From assembly GCF_004362405.1 (NCBI RefSeq), contig NZ_SNXE01000007.1, forward strand, positions 202,003 through 266,002: a stretch of DNA of 64,000 bases, in the 5' to 3' direction. Below, piece by piece: positions 46,998-56,485 of the stretch. The notes beneath the pieces were generated by a model. It had not been told where the DNA came from and did not search any database. It saw nothing but the letters and a program-made list of their open reading frames with translations. Numbering within the stretch: the stretch's first letter is position 1; the number at the start of each line of letters is the position of its first letter. The DNA comes from Roseateles asaccharophilus. Its GTDB lineage: Bacteria; Pseudomonadota; Gammaproteobacteria; Burkholderiales; Burkholderiaceae_C. Position numbers and translations under genes: made by a program.

Positions 46998-49000
46998 GCC
47001 CGGACCCCCGCCTTGCCAAAGGCCAGCTCGCGCAATGCATAGGCCGCGTTGAGCAGACAGTCCGAGGCCCGTTCCAGCTGCTGGGCCAGTTCGTGAGCCA
47101 GCAACAGGGAGGCGGCATCGCTCAGCTCGGCCAGAATGCAGCGCTTGGCCTGGCGCAGCAGCTGATCGCATTCGGACTCGGCCCGCAGCACCCCCCAGCT
47201 CGCCGCGATGAAGGCCTCATGCTCCGTGGCCGCGCTGGCCGCGCTGAGGTGGCGCGCAATCGCCAGGGCCTTGACCTGTTCCTGAGCGGCCTGCAGCACC
47301 ACCTCGGCCAGGCGCGCGAGGCTCTCGCGCACCTTCCGGTTCCAGCCCTCATGGTGCTCGCTGATCAGGCTGACCAGATAGGCGCACTCCTCCAGCGCGT
47401 CGGCAGCGTCATCGCTCTTCTCGATCATGCGTGCAAAGGCCAGCCAGCGCGGCTGACGCAGGGCACGCTCGCGCGCTGCCATGACCAGCTCGTCGGCCTC
47501 TCGCTCCCAGAGCTTGGCCCGTCGGGCGAGCTTGGCAGCGGCCTCCGGCTCATCGCTGAGCCGGTGACTGAGGGCCTCGCTGAGGGATGCCGCCAGGCTT
47601 TGGCAAAGGGCGGCATGCTCGGCCAGCAGATCAAACTCCGGCGCATGCAGCTGCAGGCGCCGCGCCAGCAGCAGCCGGGCCTCGTCGGCCACCTGGGCAC
47701 GAGGTTGCTGCGCCTGCAGGGACTGGGTGCACAGGGCCAGCAACTCCAGCAGAAAGTCGGTGGCGCCAGCCTCGCCCAGCACCTCATCCAAACGCTCCCC
47801 CACACGGAAGGCCTGATCACCCATGGCCTGCATGGCCGAGAAGAGCAGCTGCTCGCCACCGGCGCGCAGCCAGCCCATATGGCCAACTTCGCGCGCCGCG
47901 GCCTGCTCCAGCACGCGCAGCGCGGCCGCCTTGCCCACGAACAGCTGCAGGCGCTTGCGCGCGCGGTTCCAGTCGATCAAGAAAACCACGCGAGCCGCGA
48001 GACCCTCCAGCTGCTGCAGCAGCTGGGCCTCGTCCTGGGCCTGGAAGCTGGCCGTGCCCAGCAGATAGGCTTCACCGCGGTTCAGCCCCTCGCTCAGGCG
48101 CGACTGCGGTGCCGACCACTGGGCACCCAGGGCCGCCAGCTGGGCCTGGAAGAAGGCAAAGCGGGCACGATGAAGATCGGAGTAGGTCAGCGTGATGCAC
48201 TGTGCCTGCACCTGGATCACCAGCACATGTGCGTCATTGGTGCCGATATCGTTCTGGATCAGCAGGCGATCGGCCTCGCTGGTGGCGGCCGTGTCCAGGC
48301 CCGGGTGATCGAACTTGAGCCCGCGCGTGCGCTGCAGCCCCCGCATAAACGCCTGCACCCGTGGTCGGTCCTCGTCACGCAACTGCCAGACATGGGCCCC
48401 GTCGAGCAGCTCGCTGCACAGGCCGGCGGCCAGCAGGTTGAGCTGCTTGTGCAAGTCCATGACCAGCAGATGCAGGCTGTCACCCGCGTCAGGACCATGG
48501 AGCACGGCATGGGTGCCGGATCGGTGAGCCTTCTTGGCGCCGCGGTGGCCGTGGCTGAGCTGATGCAGCAAGGCGGTGCTGACCCGGGTGCCATGGCTAT
48601 CAGCCAAGCAGGCCAGCCATGCTGCAACGCGCTCCCGCTCGTCCGCGGGCAGGGGCGCCGCGCCGGCAGAAACGGGCTCCAGCAAGGGACGCGCCATCAC
48701 ACCCAGATCGCGCTCCAGCTGTGCCATGAGCTCGGGCAGGGCTGGCAGCAACACCTCTTCGCCGTCGCGGCGCCCGCTGCCCGGCAGTTCCCGGCACCAG
48801 GCAGCGTCCAGCCCCGCCGCGGCCATCTCGGGACTCAGATCCGGCGGCGTTGCCTGCGGACTGAGCGCCTGGCTGACGGCCGCCTGCAAAAGCGTCAGGC
48901 AGAGCTTGAGGCGGTCATTGGCCGCCAGCGCGGCCTTGATCCAGGCTGGCAGCAGCAGGCTTTGCTGACCCAGGGAAGCGACGGCGGCGGACTTTTCCAT
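46994..49000 (-). CDS. Conserved protein with C-terminal PhoU/DUF47-like helical domain
   Basis: A 668-residue soluble protein I cannot name with certainty. The N-terminal two thirds contain a helical region and a possible alpha/beta segment (IQNDIGTNDAHVLVIQVQAQ near residue 235). The C-terminal about 220 residues are long amphipathic helices with acidic repeats (READELVMAA, MIEKSDDAADALEECAYLV) that resemble PhoU/DUF47 phosphate-transport regulators. Its stop overlaps the start of the barrel-less PPDK-like gene, so the two are translationally coupled. A role in phosphate or phosphoryl control is inferred from this resemblance and from the neighbour. The start at 49000 is chosen because residues from an upstream ATG (49114) look non-coding. 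Confidence 0.72.
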   Translation of the reverse strand: MEKSAAVASLGQQSLLLPAWIKAALAANDRLKLCLTLLQAAVSQALSPQATPPDLSPEMAAAGLDAAWCRELPGSGRRDGEEVLLPALPELMAQLERDLGVMARPLLEPVSAGAAPLPADERERVAAWLACLADSHGTRVSTALLHQLSHGHRGAKKAHRSGTHAVLHGPDAGDSLHLLVMDLHKQLNLLAAGLCSELLDGAHVWQLRDEDRPRVQAFMRGLQRTRGLKFDHPGLDTAATSEADRLLIQNDIGTNDAHVLVIQVQAQCITLTYSDLHRARFAFFQAQLAALGAQWSAPQSRLSEGLNRGEAYLLGTASFQAQDEAQLLQQLEGLAARVVFLIDWNRARKRLQLFVGKAAALRVLEQAAAREVGHMGWLRAGGEQLLFSAMQAMGDQAFRVGERLDEVLGEAGATDFLLELLALCTQSLQAQQPRAQVADEARLLLARRLQLHAPEFDLLAEHAALCQSLAASLSEALSHRLSDEPEAAAKLARRAKLWEREADELVMAARERALRQPRWLAFARMIEKSDDAADALEECAYLVSLISEHHEGWNRKVRESLARLAEVVLQAAQEQVKALAIARHLSAASAATEHEAFIAASWGVLRAESECDQLLRQAKRCILAELSDAASLLLAHELAQQLERASDCLLNAAYALRELAFGKAGVRA

Positions 49001-49114
49001 GGCGCATGGGGCGGCCGGACCGGCCGAGGCAGTTGTGCTGCGGGCCAGTATGGAAACCGGAGCGTGACGAGGCCGTGACGCACCGGTGACGCCGCCGCAG
49101 CGCGTGCGCATCAC

Positions 49115-49128
49115 TTGAGCCAGCGCAA
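49115..49128. promoter_or_regulatory. Weak FNR/Anr-like site in divergent promoter region
   Basis: TTGAGCCAGCGCAA lies between the leftward PhoU-like gene and the rightward FabG/PhaB gene. It keeps TTGA and GCAA with the six-base spacing of an FNR site but deviates in the right half, exactly as at 41765-41778. It is suggestive only. Confidence 0.28.
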
Positions 49129-49256
49129 GGCCGCGGCGGCTCGGGAGATCCGTCAGGTCCTTGCCAGCCGGCGCCGCCTACACTGCGGGCCGGCATTTCA
49201 CGATGCCCCGAACACAACCCTCATCCAGCCGCCCAAGCCGCGGCGCACAAAGCCCC

Positions 49257-49997
49257 ATGAAGCTTCAGAACAAGGTCTGCATCATCACCGGCGCCGCCCA
49301 GGGCATTGGCCTGGCCACCGCGCTCAAGTTCGCCCGCGAGGGCGCCACGGTCATCGTCTGCGACATCAAGCCCCAGGCCGTGGAGGAAGCGGCCGCGCAA
49401 TGCCGCGCGCTCGGCGCCCAGGCCGAGGGCCATGTGCTGGACGTGACCTCGCGCGAGCAGGTGGACGCGGTGGTGGCCGCGGTGAAGGCCCGGCATGGCC
49501 GCATCGATGTGCTGGTCAACAACGCCGGCATCACCAAGGACGCGCGCCTGCAGAAGATGACGCTGGAGCAGTTCGACGCCGTGATCGATGTGAACCTGCG
49601 TGGCGTCTTCCACTGCGCCCAGGCCGTGGCCGACACCATGGTGGCCCAGGGCGGCGGCGTGATCCTCAACGCCAGCTCGGTGGTGGGCATCTACGGCAAC
49701 TTCGGCCAGACCAACTACGCCGCCACCAAGTTCGGCGTGATCGGTTTCACCAAGACCTGGAGCCGCGAGCTGGGCCCCAAGGGCGTGCGCGTGAACGCCG
49801 TGGCCCCGGGCTTCATCGAGACGCCCATCCTCTCCACCATCCCCGACAAGGTGATCGCCCAGATGCAGGAGCATGTGCCCCTGCGTCGCCTGGGCAAGCC
49901 CGAGGAGATCGCCAATGTCTATGCCTTCCTGGCCAGCGACGAGGCCAGCTATGTCAACGGCGCGGTGCTGGAAGTCTCGGGCGGCATGACGGTCTGA
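49257..49997 (+). CDS. FabG/PhaB-type 3-oxoacyl reductase
   Basis: A 246-residue classical SDR. It has the cofactor motif [12 protein letters not shown] near residue 11, NNAGITKDA near 87, catalytic Ser in LNASSVVG, and Tyr-Lys in [10 protein letters not shown] near residue 157. The C-terminus SGGMTV is usual for FabG. It reduces 3-oxoacyl-ACP or acetoacetyl-CoA; in this low-oxygen type cluster an acetoacetyl-CoA reductase (PHB) role is attractive but not proven. The ATG at 49257 is the natural family start; upstream in-frame codons look non-coding. Confidence 0.92.
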   Translation: MKLQNKVCIITGAAQGIGLATALKFAREGATVIVCDIKPQAVEEAAAQCRALGAQAEGHVLDVTSREQVDAVVAAVKARHGRIDVLVNNAGITKDARLQKMTLEQFDAVIDVNLRGVFHCAQAVADTMVAQGGGVILNASSVVGIYGNFGQTNYAATKFGVIGFTKTWSRELGPKGVRVNAVAPGFIETPILSTIPDKVIAQMQEHVPLRRLGKPEEIANVYAFLASDEASYVNGAVLEVSGGMTV

Positions 49998-50010
49998 GCG
50001 CCTGCAGCGC

Positions 50011-50757
50011 TCAGGCCTGCAGCCAGTCGCGCAACTGCGCCGCCAGGGTCTCGGGCTGCTCCAGCATCATCAGATGCCCGCAACCGGCCATCACGCGCTG
50101 ACCCGCACAGGCCTTGAGCGCCCAGTCGGGCACATCCCAGCCCGCCCGTGAACGCTCGCCCGCGAGCAGATAGACCGGCTGGCGCGCAAACACCCGCTGC
50201 AGCAGCGCGGGGTAGTCGGCCGCGCCGGTGCGTGCCACGATGGCGCGCGCCATGGCCCGCAGGGTACCCACGGGCTGCATGCCCAGCCACTGCCGGGCCC
50301 AGTCCAGGCGCTGGGCGTCGGGAGAGCTGATGCCCGACAGCGCCAGCCAAGCGGCGGGATCGGCCAGACGCTCGGCCTGCATGGCCTGCAGCTGGGCATC
50401 ATCCATGCGCGCCACGCTGGACGACCAGAAGGCGTCCTTGAGGCTGAAATTGCCCTCGATGCTCACGAGGCGCTCGACCCGCTCGGGCCATGCGTCGGCC
50501 AGGCAGGCCGCCAGCATGCCCCCGATGGAATGCCCCACCAGCTGCACCCGCCCCCCTGGGCCGGCGAGCCGGTCCATGGCGTCGCGCAGATGGGCCAACT
50601 GCGCCGCCAGCGTGATGGCCGATTCAGGCCGGGCCGCGTGCTCGCCATAGCCCAGCAGATCGGGGGCGCTGCTGACCAGTGGGGCCAGCATCGGGCCCAA
50701 ATCCGGCAGGCGCAGGCTGCCCATCAGGCCGTGGATCAAAAGTACCGGAGCGCTCAT
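50011..50757 (-). CDS. Alpha/beta hydrolase
   Basis: A 248-residue alpha/beta hydrolase. VLLIHGLMGSLRLPDLGP at the N-terminus forms the oxyanion region, VGHSIGGMLAACLADA near residue 73 has the nucleophile Ser, and AGCGHLMMLEQPE near 225 the catalytic His. It has no signal peptide. It faces the FabG/PhaB gene (13 bp between stops) and is divergent from the P-type ATPase operon. The substrate is unknown; thioesterase or ester hydrolase activity is possible. Confidence 0.87.
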   Translation of the reverse strand: MSAPVLLIHGLMGSLRLPDLGPMLAPLVSSAPDLLGYGEHAARPESAITLAAQLAHLRDAMDRLAGPGGRVQLVGHSIGGMLAACLADAWPERVERLVSIEGNFSLKDAFWSSSVARMDDAQLQAMQAERLADPAAWLALSGISSPDAQRLDWARQWLGMQPVGTLRAMARAIVARTGAADYPALLQRVFARQPVYLLAGERSRAGWDVPDWALKACAGQRVMAGCGHLMMLEQPETLAAQLRDWLQA

Positions 50758-50924
50758 GGCAAGTCCTCGCCTTCCTTTGTGTTGTCCTGTTGCGGAGAGC
50801 GCCGGATGTTAGCGGGCGGCCAGCCGTGCGGGCATGCCGCAGAGCGCGGCCGCCTTGCACTGGCTGCCATCCTGCCGGCCTCGTTAGGGCTGCAACGCAA
50901 GCCCTGCCAGAGAGCGCCAGCATC

Positions 50925-50938
50925 TTGACTTGAGTCAA
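50925..50938. promoter_or_regulatory. FNR/Anr-type binding site before cation-transport operon
   Basis: TTGACTTGAGTCAA is a perfect inverted repeat with the TTGAC-N4-GTCAA layout of FNR/Anr/Dnr family sites; the palindrome extends to 16 bp (50924-50939). Its centre at 50931.5 is 33 bp upstream of the centre of a TACACT -10 element. That places it near -41.5, as in class II FNR-activated promoters. Confidence 0.8.
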
Positions 50939-50961
50939 GCGGGAGATGCAGGGCGCCTCCC

Positions 50962-50967
50962 TACACT
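50962..50967 (+). promoter_or_regulatory. Candidate -10 element of the FNR-type promoter
   Basis: TACACT at this place predicts a transcription start near 50974, about 41-42 bp from the centre of the FNR palindrome. A leader of about 44 nt would precede the ATPase start codon at 51018. No good -35 hexamer is present, as expected for an activator-dependent promoter. Confidence 0.55.
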
Positions 50968-51017
50968 TTCCCGCGAGACAGGACGCAAGGTCTTGTCCCG
51001 AACGGGAAGACCACTGG

Positions 51018-53720
51018 ATGGCAGGTACCCTCTCCGATAACAGCGATCCCCTCTGGCACGCACTGCCGGTGGAGCAGTTGCAAGAGCACTTCGCGCTGGA
51101 TCCACTGCGTGGGCTTGATGCCGACGCGCAACGGCGCGCCTGGGCGCGGCATGGTCCCAACACGCTGCCCGAGCCAGCCCCCAAGCCGCTCTGGCGCATC
51201 TTTGTGCGCCAGTTCAAGAGCCCGCTGATCTACATCCTGTTCATCGCCGCTCTGCTGGCGGTGGCACTGGGGCACCACGGCGATGCCGGGGTGATCCTGG
51301 CGGTGGTGCTGGCCAATGCCCTGATCGGCAGCTTCCAGGAGGGTCGGGCCGAGCGCTCGATGGCGGCGCTGCGCAAGCTGGCCACATTAAGGGTGCGGGT
51401 GCTGCGCGATGGCGCGGAACGCGTGCTGGAGGCACGGGAGCTGGTGCCCGGCGATGTGATGCTGCTCGGTGCCGGCGACGCCGTGGCCGCAGATGCCCGC
51501 CTGATCGATGCGGCACAGCTACAAGCAGCCGAGGCGGCCCTGACCGGCGAATCGGTGCCAGTGTCGAAATCGGTGCTGCCGGTGCCTGAGGCCACCGGTC
51601 TGGCCGATAGGCACTGCATGCTGTATTCGGGCACTTACATCACTGCGGGTCGAGCACGAGCTGTGGTTGTGGCCACCGGCGTTCACACCGAAGTCGGCCG
51701 CATCGCGGGTCTCACCGAACGCGCCGAGGAACCCAAGACGCCCTTGGAGCTGCGTCTGGAGCAATTCGGCCGTGCCCTGGTGGCGGCGGCGCTGGGCCTG
51801 TTTGCGCTGGTGCTGCTGCTGGGCCTGTGGCGCGAACTGCCGCTGTCTGAGGTGCTGATGGTGGCCATCAGCCAGATGGTCTCGATGGTGCCCGAGGGCC
51901 TGCCGGTGGCCATGACCATCGCGCTGGCGGTGGGCATGCAGCGCATGGCCGAGCGCGGGGCGATCATCCGGAGGCTCTCGGCGGTGGAGACGCTGGGCTC
52001 CACCACCGTGATCTGCAGCGACAAGACGGGCACCCTCACCCGCAATGAGATGACGGCCGTGGCACTGTGGCTGCCGGGTGGTCGCGAGCTTGCTGTCGGC
52101 GGCATCGGCTATGCACCCGAGGGCCGCTTGTCTGAGGGCGGCAAGCCCCTGGAGAGCGTTGACGAGAACACCCGCACCCTGTGCCTGGCGGCTGCCCTGT
52201 GCAATGACGCGCAGCTGCTGCCACCCGAGGATGAACGCGTCGGCTGGTCGGTGCTGGGCGATCCCACCGAGGGCGCGCTGCTGGTGCTGGCGCGCAAGGC
52301 GGGTCTGCCGCTCGACACGCTGCGCATGACGGCGCCGCGCGAGTCCGAGCTGCCCTTTGACAGCGACACCAAGCTGATGGCCACCCGGCATCGCATGGAC
52401 GACGCGCCGCGCCGCGTGTGGATCAAGGGCGCGCCCGAGGCCGTGCTGAGCCTGTGCGCCGCAGACGGTCATGCCGCGTTGCAGGCAGCACGTGATGCCG
52501 CGGAGACCATGGCCACGCGTGCGCTGCGGGTACTGGCCTTCGCCACCGTGGACGCCGACGAGCTCGACCCGAGTGCCGGCTTCGAGGCCCTGGCCGGCCG
52601 CGCCCGCCTGCTCGGCCTCGTCGGCCAGATCGACCCGCCACGCGAGGAGGTCAAGCTCTCGGTGGCCGAGTGCCGCGCCGCAGGTATCAGGCCCATCATG
52701 GTCACGGGCGACCACAAGCTCACGGGCCTGGCGATTGCGCGCGAGCTGGGCATCGCGCGCGATGAGGCGCGAGCCGTCGATGGCCACGAACTCGAACGCA
52801 TGGGTGAGGGCGAACTGCGCGACGCACTGCCCCATATCGCGGTCTTCGCCCGCGTGCAGCCCGCGCAGAAGCTGCGCATTGTCGAGGCCTTGCAGGCGCG
52901 CGGCGAGGTGGTGGCCATGACCGGCGACGGTGTCAACGACGCGCCCGCGCTGGCGCGTGCCGATGCCGGTGTGGCGATGGGCGTCACCGGCACCGAGGTG
53001 GCCAAGAATGCCGCCAAGATTGTCATCTCCGACGACAACTTCGCCACCATCGTGGGAGCGGTCGAGGAAGGGCGGGTCGTTTACGGCAATCTGAAGAAGG
53101 TGATCCTGTACCTCTTCGCCACCTCTATGGCCGCCTTGCTGGTGCTGCTGACCGCCTTGTTGGCCGGCTACCCGCTGCCGCTGGCTGCGGTGCAGATTCT
53201 CTGGATCAACATCATCACCGAAGGCACGGTCACGGTGAACCTTGTCATGGAGGCGCCCGACGGCGATGAGATGCGCCGCCACCCAATCCGACGCGATGAT
53301 CCACTGCTCGGCCGTGACTTGCTAGCCCGCGTGGCGCTGATGACACCGACCATCGCCGCCGTGACCTTCGGCTGGTTCGCATGGCGGCTGTCGCTGGGTC
53401 TGCCCGAGATGCTGGTGCGCACCGAGACCTTCACCGTGCTGGCGATGTGTTGCTGGTTCAATGTGCTGAACTGCCAGTCTGCCACTGCCTCGGCGCTGGG
53501 CCCGCGTCTGCTGCGCAACCGCTGGCTGGCGATCGGCTTGTCGCTCAGCATTGCGCTACAGGCAGCCGTGCTCTATGTGCCCGCGATGAACGCGCTGTTC
53601 CACACCGTGCCGCTCCCGCTGGAGTCGCTGCTGCCCCTGCTGGCGCTGGCCAGCCTGGTGCTCTGGGTCGAGGAGGTGCGCAAGCTGTGGGTGCGCAGGG
53701 CACGTGGGAGCGCTGCATGA
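51018..53720 (+). CDS. P-type cation-transporting ATPase (P2 type)
   Basis: A 900-residue P-type ATPase with a cation-transporter N-terminal domain (residues about 10-70) and M1-M2 near 65-105. The actuator motif LTGESVPVSK is near residue 178 and the M4 motif is VPEGLP near 295. DKTGTLTRNEM carries the phospho-Asp near residue 336, MTGDGVNDAPAL is near 637, and M5-M10 follow. The layout is that of Ca2+/Mn2+ or Na+/K+ pumps. M6 reads NIITEGTVTVNLVMEAP where Ca2+ pumps usually have TDG, so ion selectivity is uncertain. The ATG at 51018 with GGGAAG upstream is preferred over one at 50946 that would lie within the promoter. It is the first gene of a five-gene operon and its TGA overlaps the next ATG. 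Confidence 0.93.
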   Translation: MAGTLSDNSDPLWHALPVEQLQEHFALDPLRGLDADAQRRAWARHGPNTLPEPAPKPLWRIFVRQFKSPLIYILFIAALLAVALGHHGDAGVILAVVLANALIGSFQEGRAERSMAALRKLATLRVRVLRDGAERVLEARELVPGDVMLLGAGDAVAADARLIDAAQLQAAEAALTGESVPVSKSVLPVPEATGLADRHCMLYSGTYITAGRARAVVVATGVHTEVGRIAGLTERAEEPKTPLELRLEQFGRALVAAALGLFALVLLLGLWRELPLSEVLMVAISQMVSMVPEGLPVAMTIALAVGMQRMAERGAIIRRLSAVETLGSTTVICSDKTGTLTRNEMTAVALWLPGGRELAVGGIGYAPEGRLSEGGKPLESVDENTRTLCLAAALCNDAQLLPPEDERVGWSVLGDPTEGALLVLARKAGLPLDTLRMTAPRESELPFDSDTKLMATRHRMDDAPRRVWIKGAPEAVLSLCAADGHAALQAARDAAETMATRALRVLAFATVDADELDPSAGFEALAGRARLLGLVGQIDPPREEVKLSVAECRAAGIRPIMVTGDHKLTGLAIARELGIARDEARAVDGHELERMGEGELRDALPHIAVFARVQPAQKLRIVEALQARGEVVAMTGDGVNDAPALARADAGVAMGVTGTEVAKNAAKIVISDDNFATIVGAVEEGRVVYGNLKKVILYLFATSMAALLVLLTALLAGYPLPLAAVQILWINIITEGTVTVNLVMEAPDGDEMRRHPIRRDDPLLGRDLLARVALMTPTIAAVTFGWFAWRLSLGLPEMLVRTETFTVLAMCCWFNVLNCQSATASALGPRLLRNRWLAIGLSLSIALQAAVLYVPAMNALFHTVPLPLESLLPLLALASLVLWVEEVRKLWVRRARGSAA

Positions 53721-54721
53721 CGCTGACCTGGCTGGCCATGCAATTCGCCCTGTGCGCCTTGCTGATCGCACGCGCCGGCTATGTGCTCAGCCGCAGCGCC
53801 GACGCGCTGGCTGAGGCCCATGGCTGGGGACGCGGCTGGGTCGGACTGGCACTGCTGGCCACGGTGACCTCGCTGCCCGAACTGGCCTCCGGCATCAGCG
53901 CGGTGGCCCTTGTCGACGCTCCCAATCTGGCGGTAGGCAATGCGCTCGGGGCCTGCATCGTCAACCTGCTGTTCCTGGTCGTGGTCGACGCAATGCAAGG
54001 CCGACAGCCCCTGTACCCTGCGGCCAGCGCGACGCATCTGCTGTCGGCCGGCTTCGGCGTCGTGATGCTGGGCTTTGTGACCCTCAGCCTGCTCAGCGGT
54101 GCACGCGCGCCGGCCGTGCTTCATGTCGGCATCTACAGCCCCATGCTGCTGGCGCTGTACCTGCTGGCGCTGAAAAGTGTGCATGCGCACGAACGTCAGT
54201 CCCTGCAAAGCGCCAAGAACGCGACTCCAAGCGCAGCGGCCGGCCAGACCCACCGCGAATGGCGGCGATTCCTGCTCGCGGCGCTGGTGGTGCTGGCGGC
54301 CGGTAGCTGGTTGCCCGAGGCTGCCGACGGCCTGGCCAGCGCGCTCGGCCTGTCGCGCAGCTTCGTCGGCACCATCCTGATGGCCGTCGTGACCACGCTG
54401 CCGGAAATGGCGGTGACGCTGGGCGCACTACGACTCGGCGCGCTCGACATGGCAATCGGCAACCTGCTGGGCAGCAACCTCTTCAACATCTTGATCTTGG
54501 CCGTGGGCGACGCCTTCTACATCCGCGGCCCGCTGCTCACCGACGCCGCTGCGGTGCATGCGGGCACTGCGGTGACGGCCCTGGTGATGACGGGGCTGGT
54601 CATCATCGGCCTGGTGATGCGCCCGCAAGGACATGTGCTGCGCGTGCTGAGCTGGATCAGCATCGCCCTGGTGGCCATCTATGTACTCAACGCCACACTG
54701 GTCTATCTGGCCGGGGTCTGA
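53717..54721 (+). CDS. CaCA family Na+/Ca2+ exchanger-like protein
   Basis: A 334-residue membrane protein with two inverted five-helix halves. Alpha-repeat 1 has TSLPELASGISA and GNALGACIVNLL; alpha-repeat 2 has TTLPEMAVTLGA and GNLLGSNLFNILIL. The paired acidic residues (PEL, PEM) coordinate Ca2+ in this family. It should exchange Ca2+ for Na+ or H+ across the inner membrane. Its ATG overlaps the ATPase stop (ATGA), so pump and exchanger are made together. The central loop has a His/Gln-rich segment of unknown role. Confidence 0.92.
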   Translation: MTLTWLAMQFALCALLIARAGYVLSRSADALAEAHGWGRGWVGLALLATVTSLPELASGISAVALVDAPNLAVGNALGACIVNLLFLVVVDAMQGRQPLYPAASATHLLSAGFGVVMLGFVTLSLLSGARAPAVLHVGIYSPMLLALYLLALKSVHAHERQSLQSAKNATPSAAAGQTHREWRRFLLAALVVLAAGSWLPEAADGLASALGLSRSFVGTILMAVVTTLPEMAVTLGALRLGALDMAIGNLLGSNLFNILILAVGDAFYIRGPLLTDAAAVHAGTAVTALVMTGLVIIGLVMRPQGHVLRVLSWISIALVAIYVLNATLVYLAGV

Positions 54722-54802
54722 ATGGGCGCGAACTCACCACGCCAGCGCAAGACCACACCCCAGGTTTGATCAACCGGACTGCCCCTCGCCCATGGAAGCC
54801 CT

Positions 54803-56485
54803 ATGCACGGCACGTTTTCCGAATTCGCCCTGCTGCTCTTGATCTGCGCGCTGGCCGGCGCTGTGTTCGTGCGGCTGCGCCAGCCGGTGCTGATCGCCTA
54901 CATCGTGGTGGGCATCGCGGTGGGGCCGGCGGCTTTCGGGCTGGTGACGGCGCATGATCAGATTGATCTGTTGGCCCAGGTCGGCGTGGCGGTGCTGCTG
55001 TTCGCCGTGGGCCTGAAACTCGATCTTCACCATGTGCGCCACATTGGGCCGGTAGCGCTGGCCACGGGCTTGGGGCAGCTCAGCTTCACCATCATCATCG
55101 GCTTCGCGCTGATCTTGGCCCTGGGAAAGAGTTGGATGGAGGCGCTGTACGTGGCGGTGGCGCTGACGTTCTCCAGCACCATCATCATCGTCAAGCTGCT
55201 CTCCGACAAGCGTGAGCTCGACAGCTTGCATGGGCGCATCGCGGTGGGCTTCCTCATCGTGCAGGACCTGGCGGTCGTGATCGCGATGATGGCGATGAGC
55301 GCCCTGCGGGGCACAGGCAGCGGGGATGCCGGCGGCGAGGACTTGGGCTTGACGGCGGTGCTGCTCTCGCTCGGCTGGCGCCTCGCGGCGGCCGCTGTGG
55401 CGATGTTCGTGCTGATGCGCTGGGTGCTGCCCGCCGTGGTGAGTGCGATGGCACGCTCACAGGAACTGCTGTTGGTGTTTGCCATCGCCTGGGGCGTGGC
55501 CTTGGCGGCCTTGGGCGAATGGGCAGGCTTCAGCAAGGAGGCCGGAGCCTTTCTGGCCGGCTTCTCGCTGGCTTCCACGCCCTACCGGGAGGCGATGAAC
55601 GCGCGGCTCACCGGCATCCGGGACTTCCTGCTGCTGTTTTTCTTCATTGACCTCGGCGCCAAGCTGGAGCTCTCAGCCCTGGGTGCCGAAGTGCTGCCCG
55701 CGATCGTGCTGTCATTGTTCGTGTTGATCGGCAATCCACTGATCGTCATGGCCATCATGGGGTATATGGGCTACCGGCGACGCACCGGCTTCATGGCCGG
55801 GCTGACGGTGGCTCAGATCAGCGAGTTCTCCATCGTCTTCGTGGCAATGGGCATCACGCTGGGTCACGTGGGTGTGGCAGCCCTGAGCCTGACGACCCTC
55901 GTGGGTCTGGTGACGATCACGGCGTCCACTTACATGATCCTGTACGCACAGCCGCTGTATGAGCGCCTGTCACCCTGGCTGCGCATCTTCGAGCGCGCCC
56001 ATCCTCAGCGCGAGACCGGTGGCGAGCCGGCGCTCACGCAAGCCCCGGACGCCATCGTCATCGGCCTGGGCCGCTACGGGCGGCGGCTGGCGCAGAAGCT
56101 GCACGAGGAGGGTGTTCGCGTGCTGGGCGTGGACTTCGACCCCGAAGTGGCCGAAGCGCCACCGCCCGCAGGCATTGAGGTGCGCTTCGGTGATGCGCAA
56201 GATCCCGAGTTCCTTGAATCCCTGCCTCTAGCCCACACGCCCTGGGTGATCAGCACCGTGCCCGATCTGCATTCCAACCGGCTGTTGCTGCGCGCACTTG
56301 CCGAGCGCGGTTATGGCGGCGATCTCGCCATCGTGGCGCGGGACGACGCCACCGGCGCTGCGCTCAAGAGCGCCGGCGTTCCCATCGTGCTCTACCCGGT
56401 GCGCAACGCGGTGGACTTTGCCGTGGAACACCTGAGTGAACTGATGCAAGCTGCACGCCCCAAGCCCGACAAGGAGACCCCATGA
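54803..56485 (+). CDS. CPA2 monovalent cation:proton antiporter with TrkA-N domain (KefB-like)
   Basis: A 560-residue protein. Residues about 5-385 form 11-12 transmembrane helices with an ALTFSSTIIIVKLLSDK segment near residue 125 and a FLIVQDLAVV motif near 150. Residues about 410-550 form a cytoplasmic NAD-binding RCK/TrkA-N domain (AIVIGLGRYGRRLAQKL). It should expel K+ or Na+ in exchange for protons. It is 81 bp after the exchanger and overlaps the universal stress gene by 4 bp. Specificity is not settled. Confidence 0.92.
   Translation: MHGTFSEFALLLLICALAGAVFVRLRQPVLIAYIVVGIAVGPAAFGLVTAHDQIDLLAQVGVAVLLFAVGLKLDLHHVRHIGPVALATGLGQLSFTIIIGFALILALGKSWMEALYVAVALTFSSTIIIVKLLSDKRELDSLHGRIAVGFLIVQDLAVVIAMMAMSALRGTGSGDAGGEDLGLTAVLLSLGWRLAAAAVAMFVLMRWVLPAVVSAMARSQELLLVFAIAWGVALAALGEWAGFSKEAGAFLAGFSLASTPYREAMNARLTGIRDFLLLFFFIDLGAKLELSALGAEVLPAIVLSLFVLIGNPLIVMAIMGYMGYRRRTGFMAGLTVAQISEFSIVFVAMGITLGHVGVAALSLTTLVGLVTITASTYMILYAQPLYERLSPWLRIFERAHPQRETGGEPALTQAPDAIVIGLGRYGRRLAQKLHEEGVRVLGVDFDPEVAEAPPPAGIEVRFGDAQDPEFLESLPLAHTPWVISTVPDLHSNRLLLRALAERGYGGDLAIVARDDATGAALKSAGVPIVLYPVRNAVDFAVEHLSELMQAARPKPDKETP

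Noticed and set aside
54766..54773. TTGATCAA before the CPA2 antiporter as an FNR site
   Set aside because: The two half sites have no spacer, whereas FNR-type sites need four bases between TTGAT and ATCAA.
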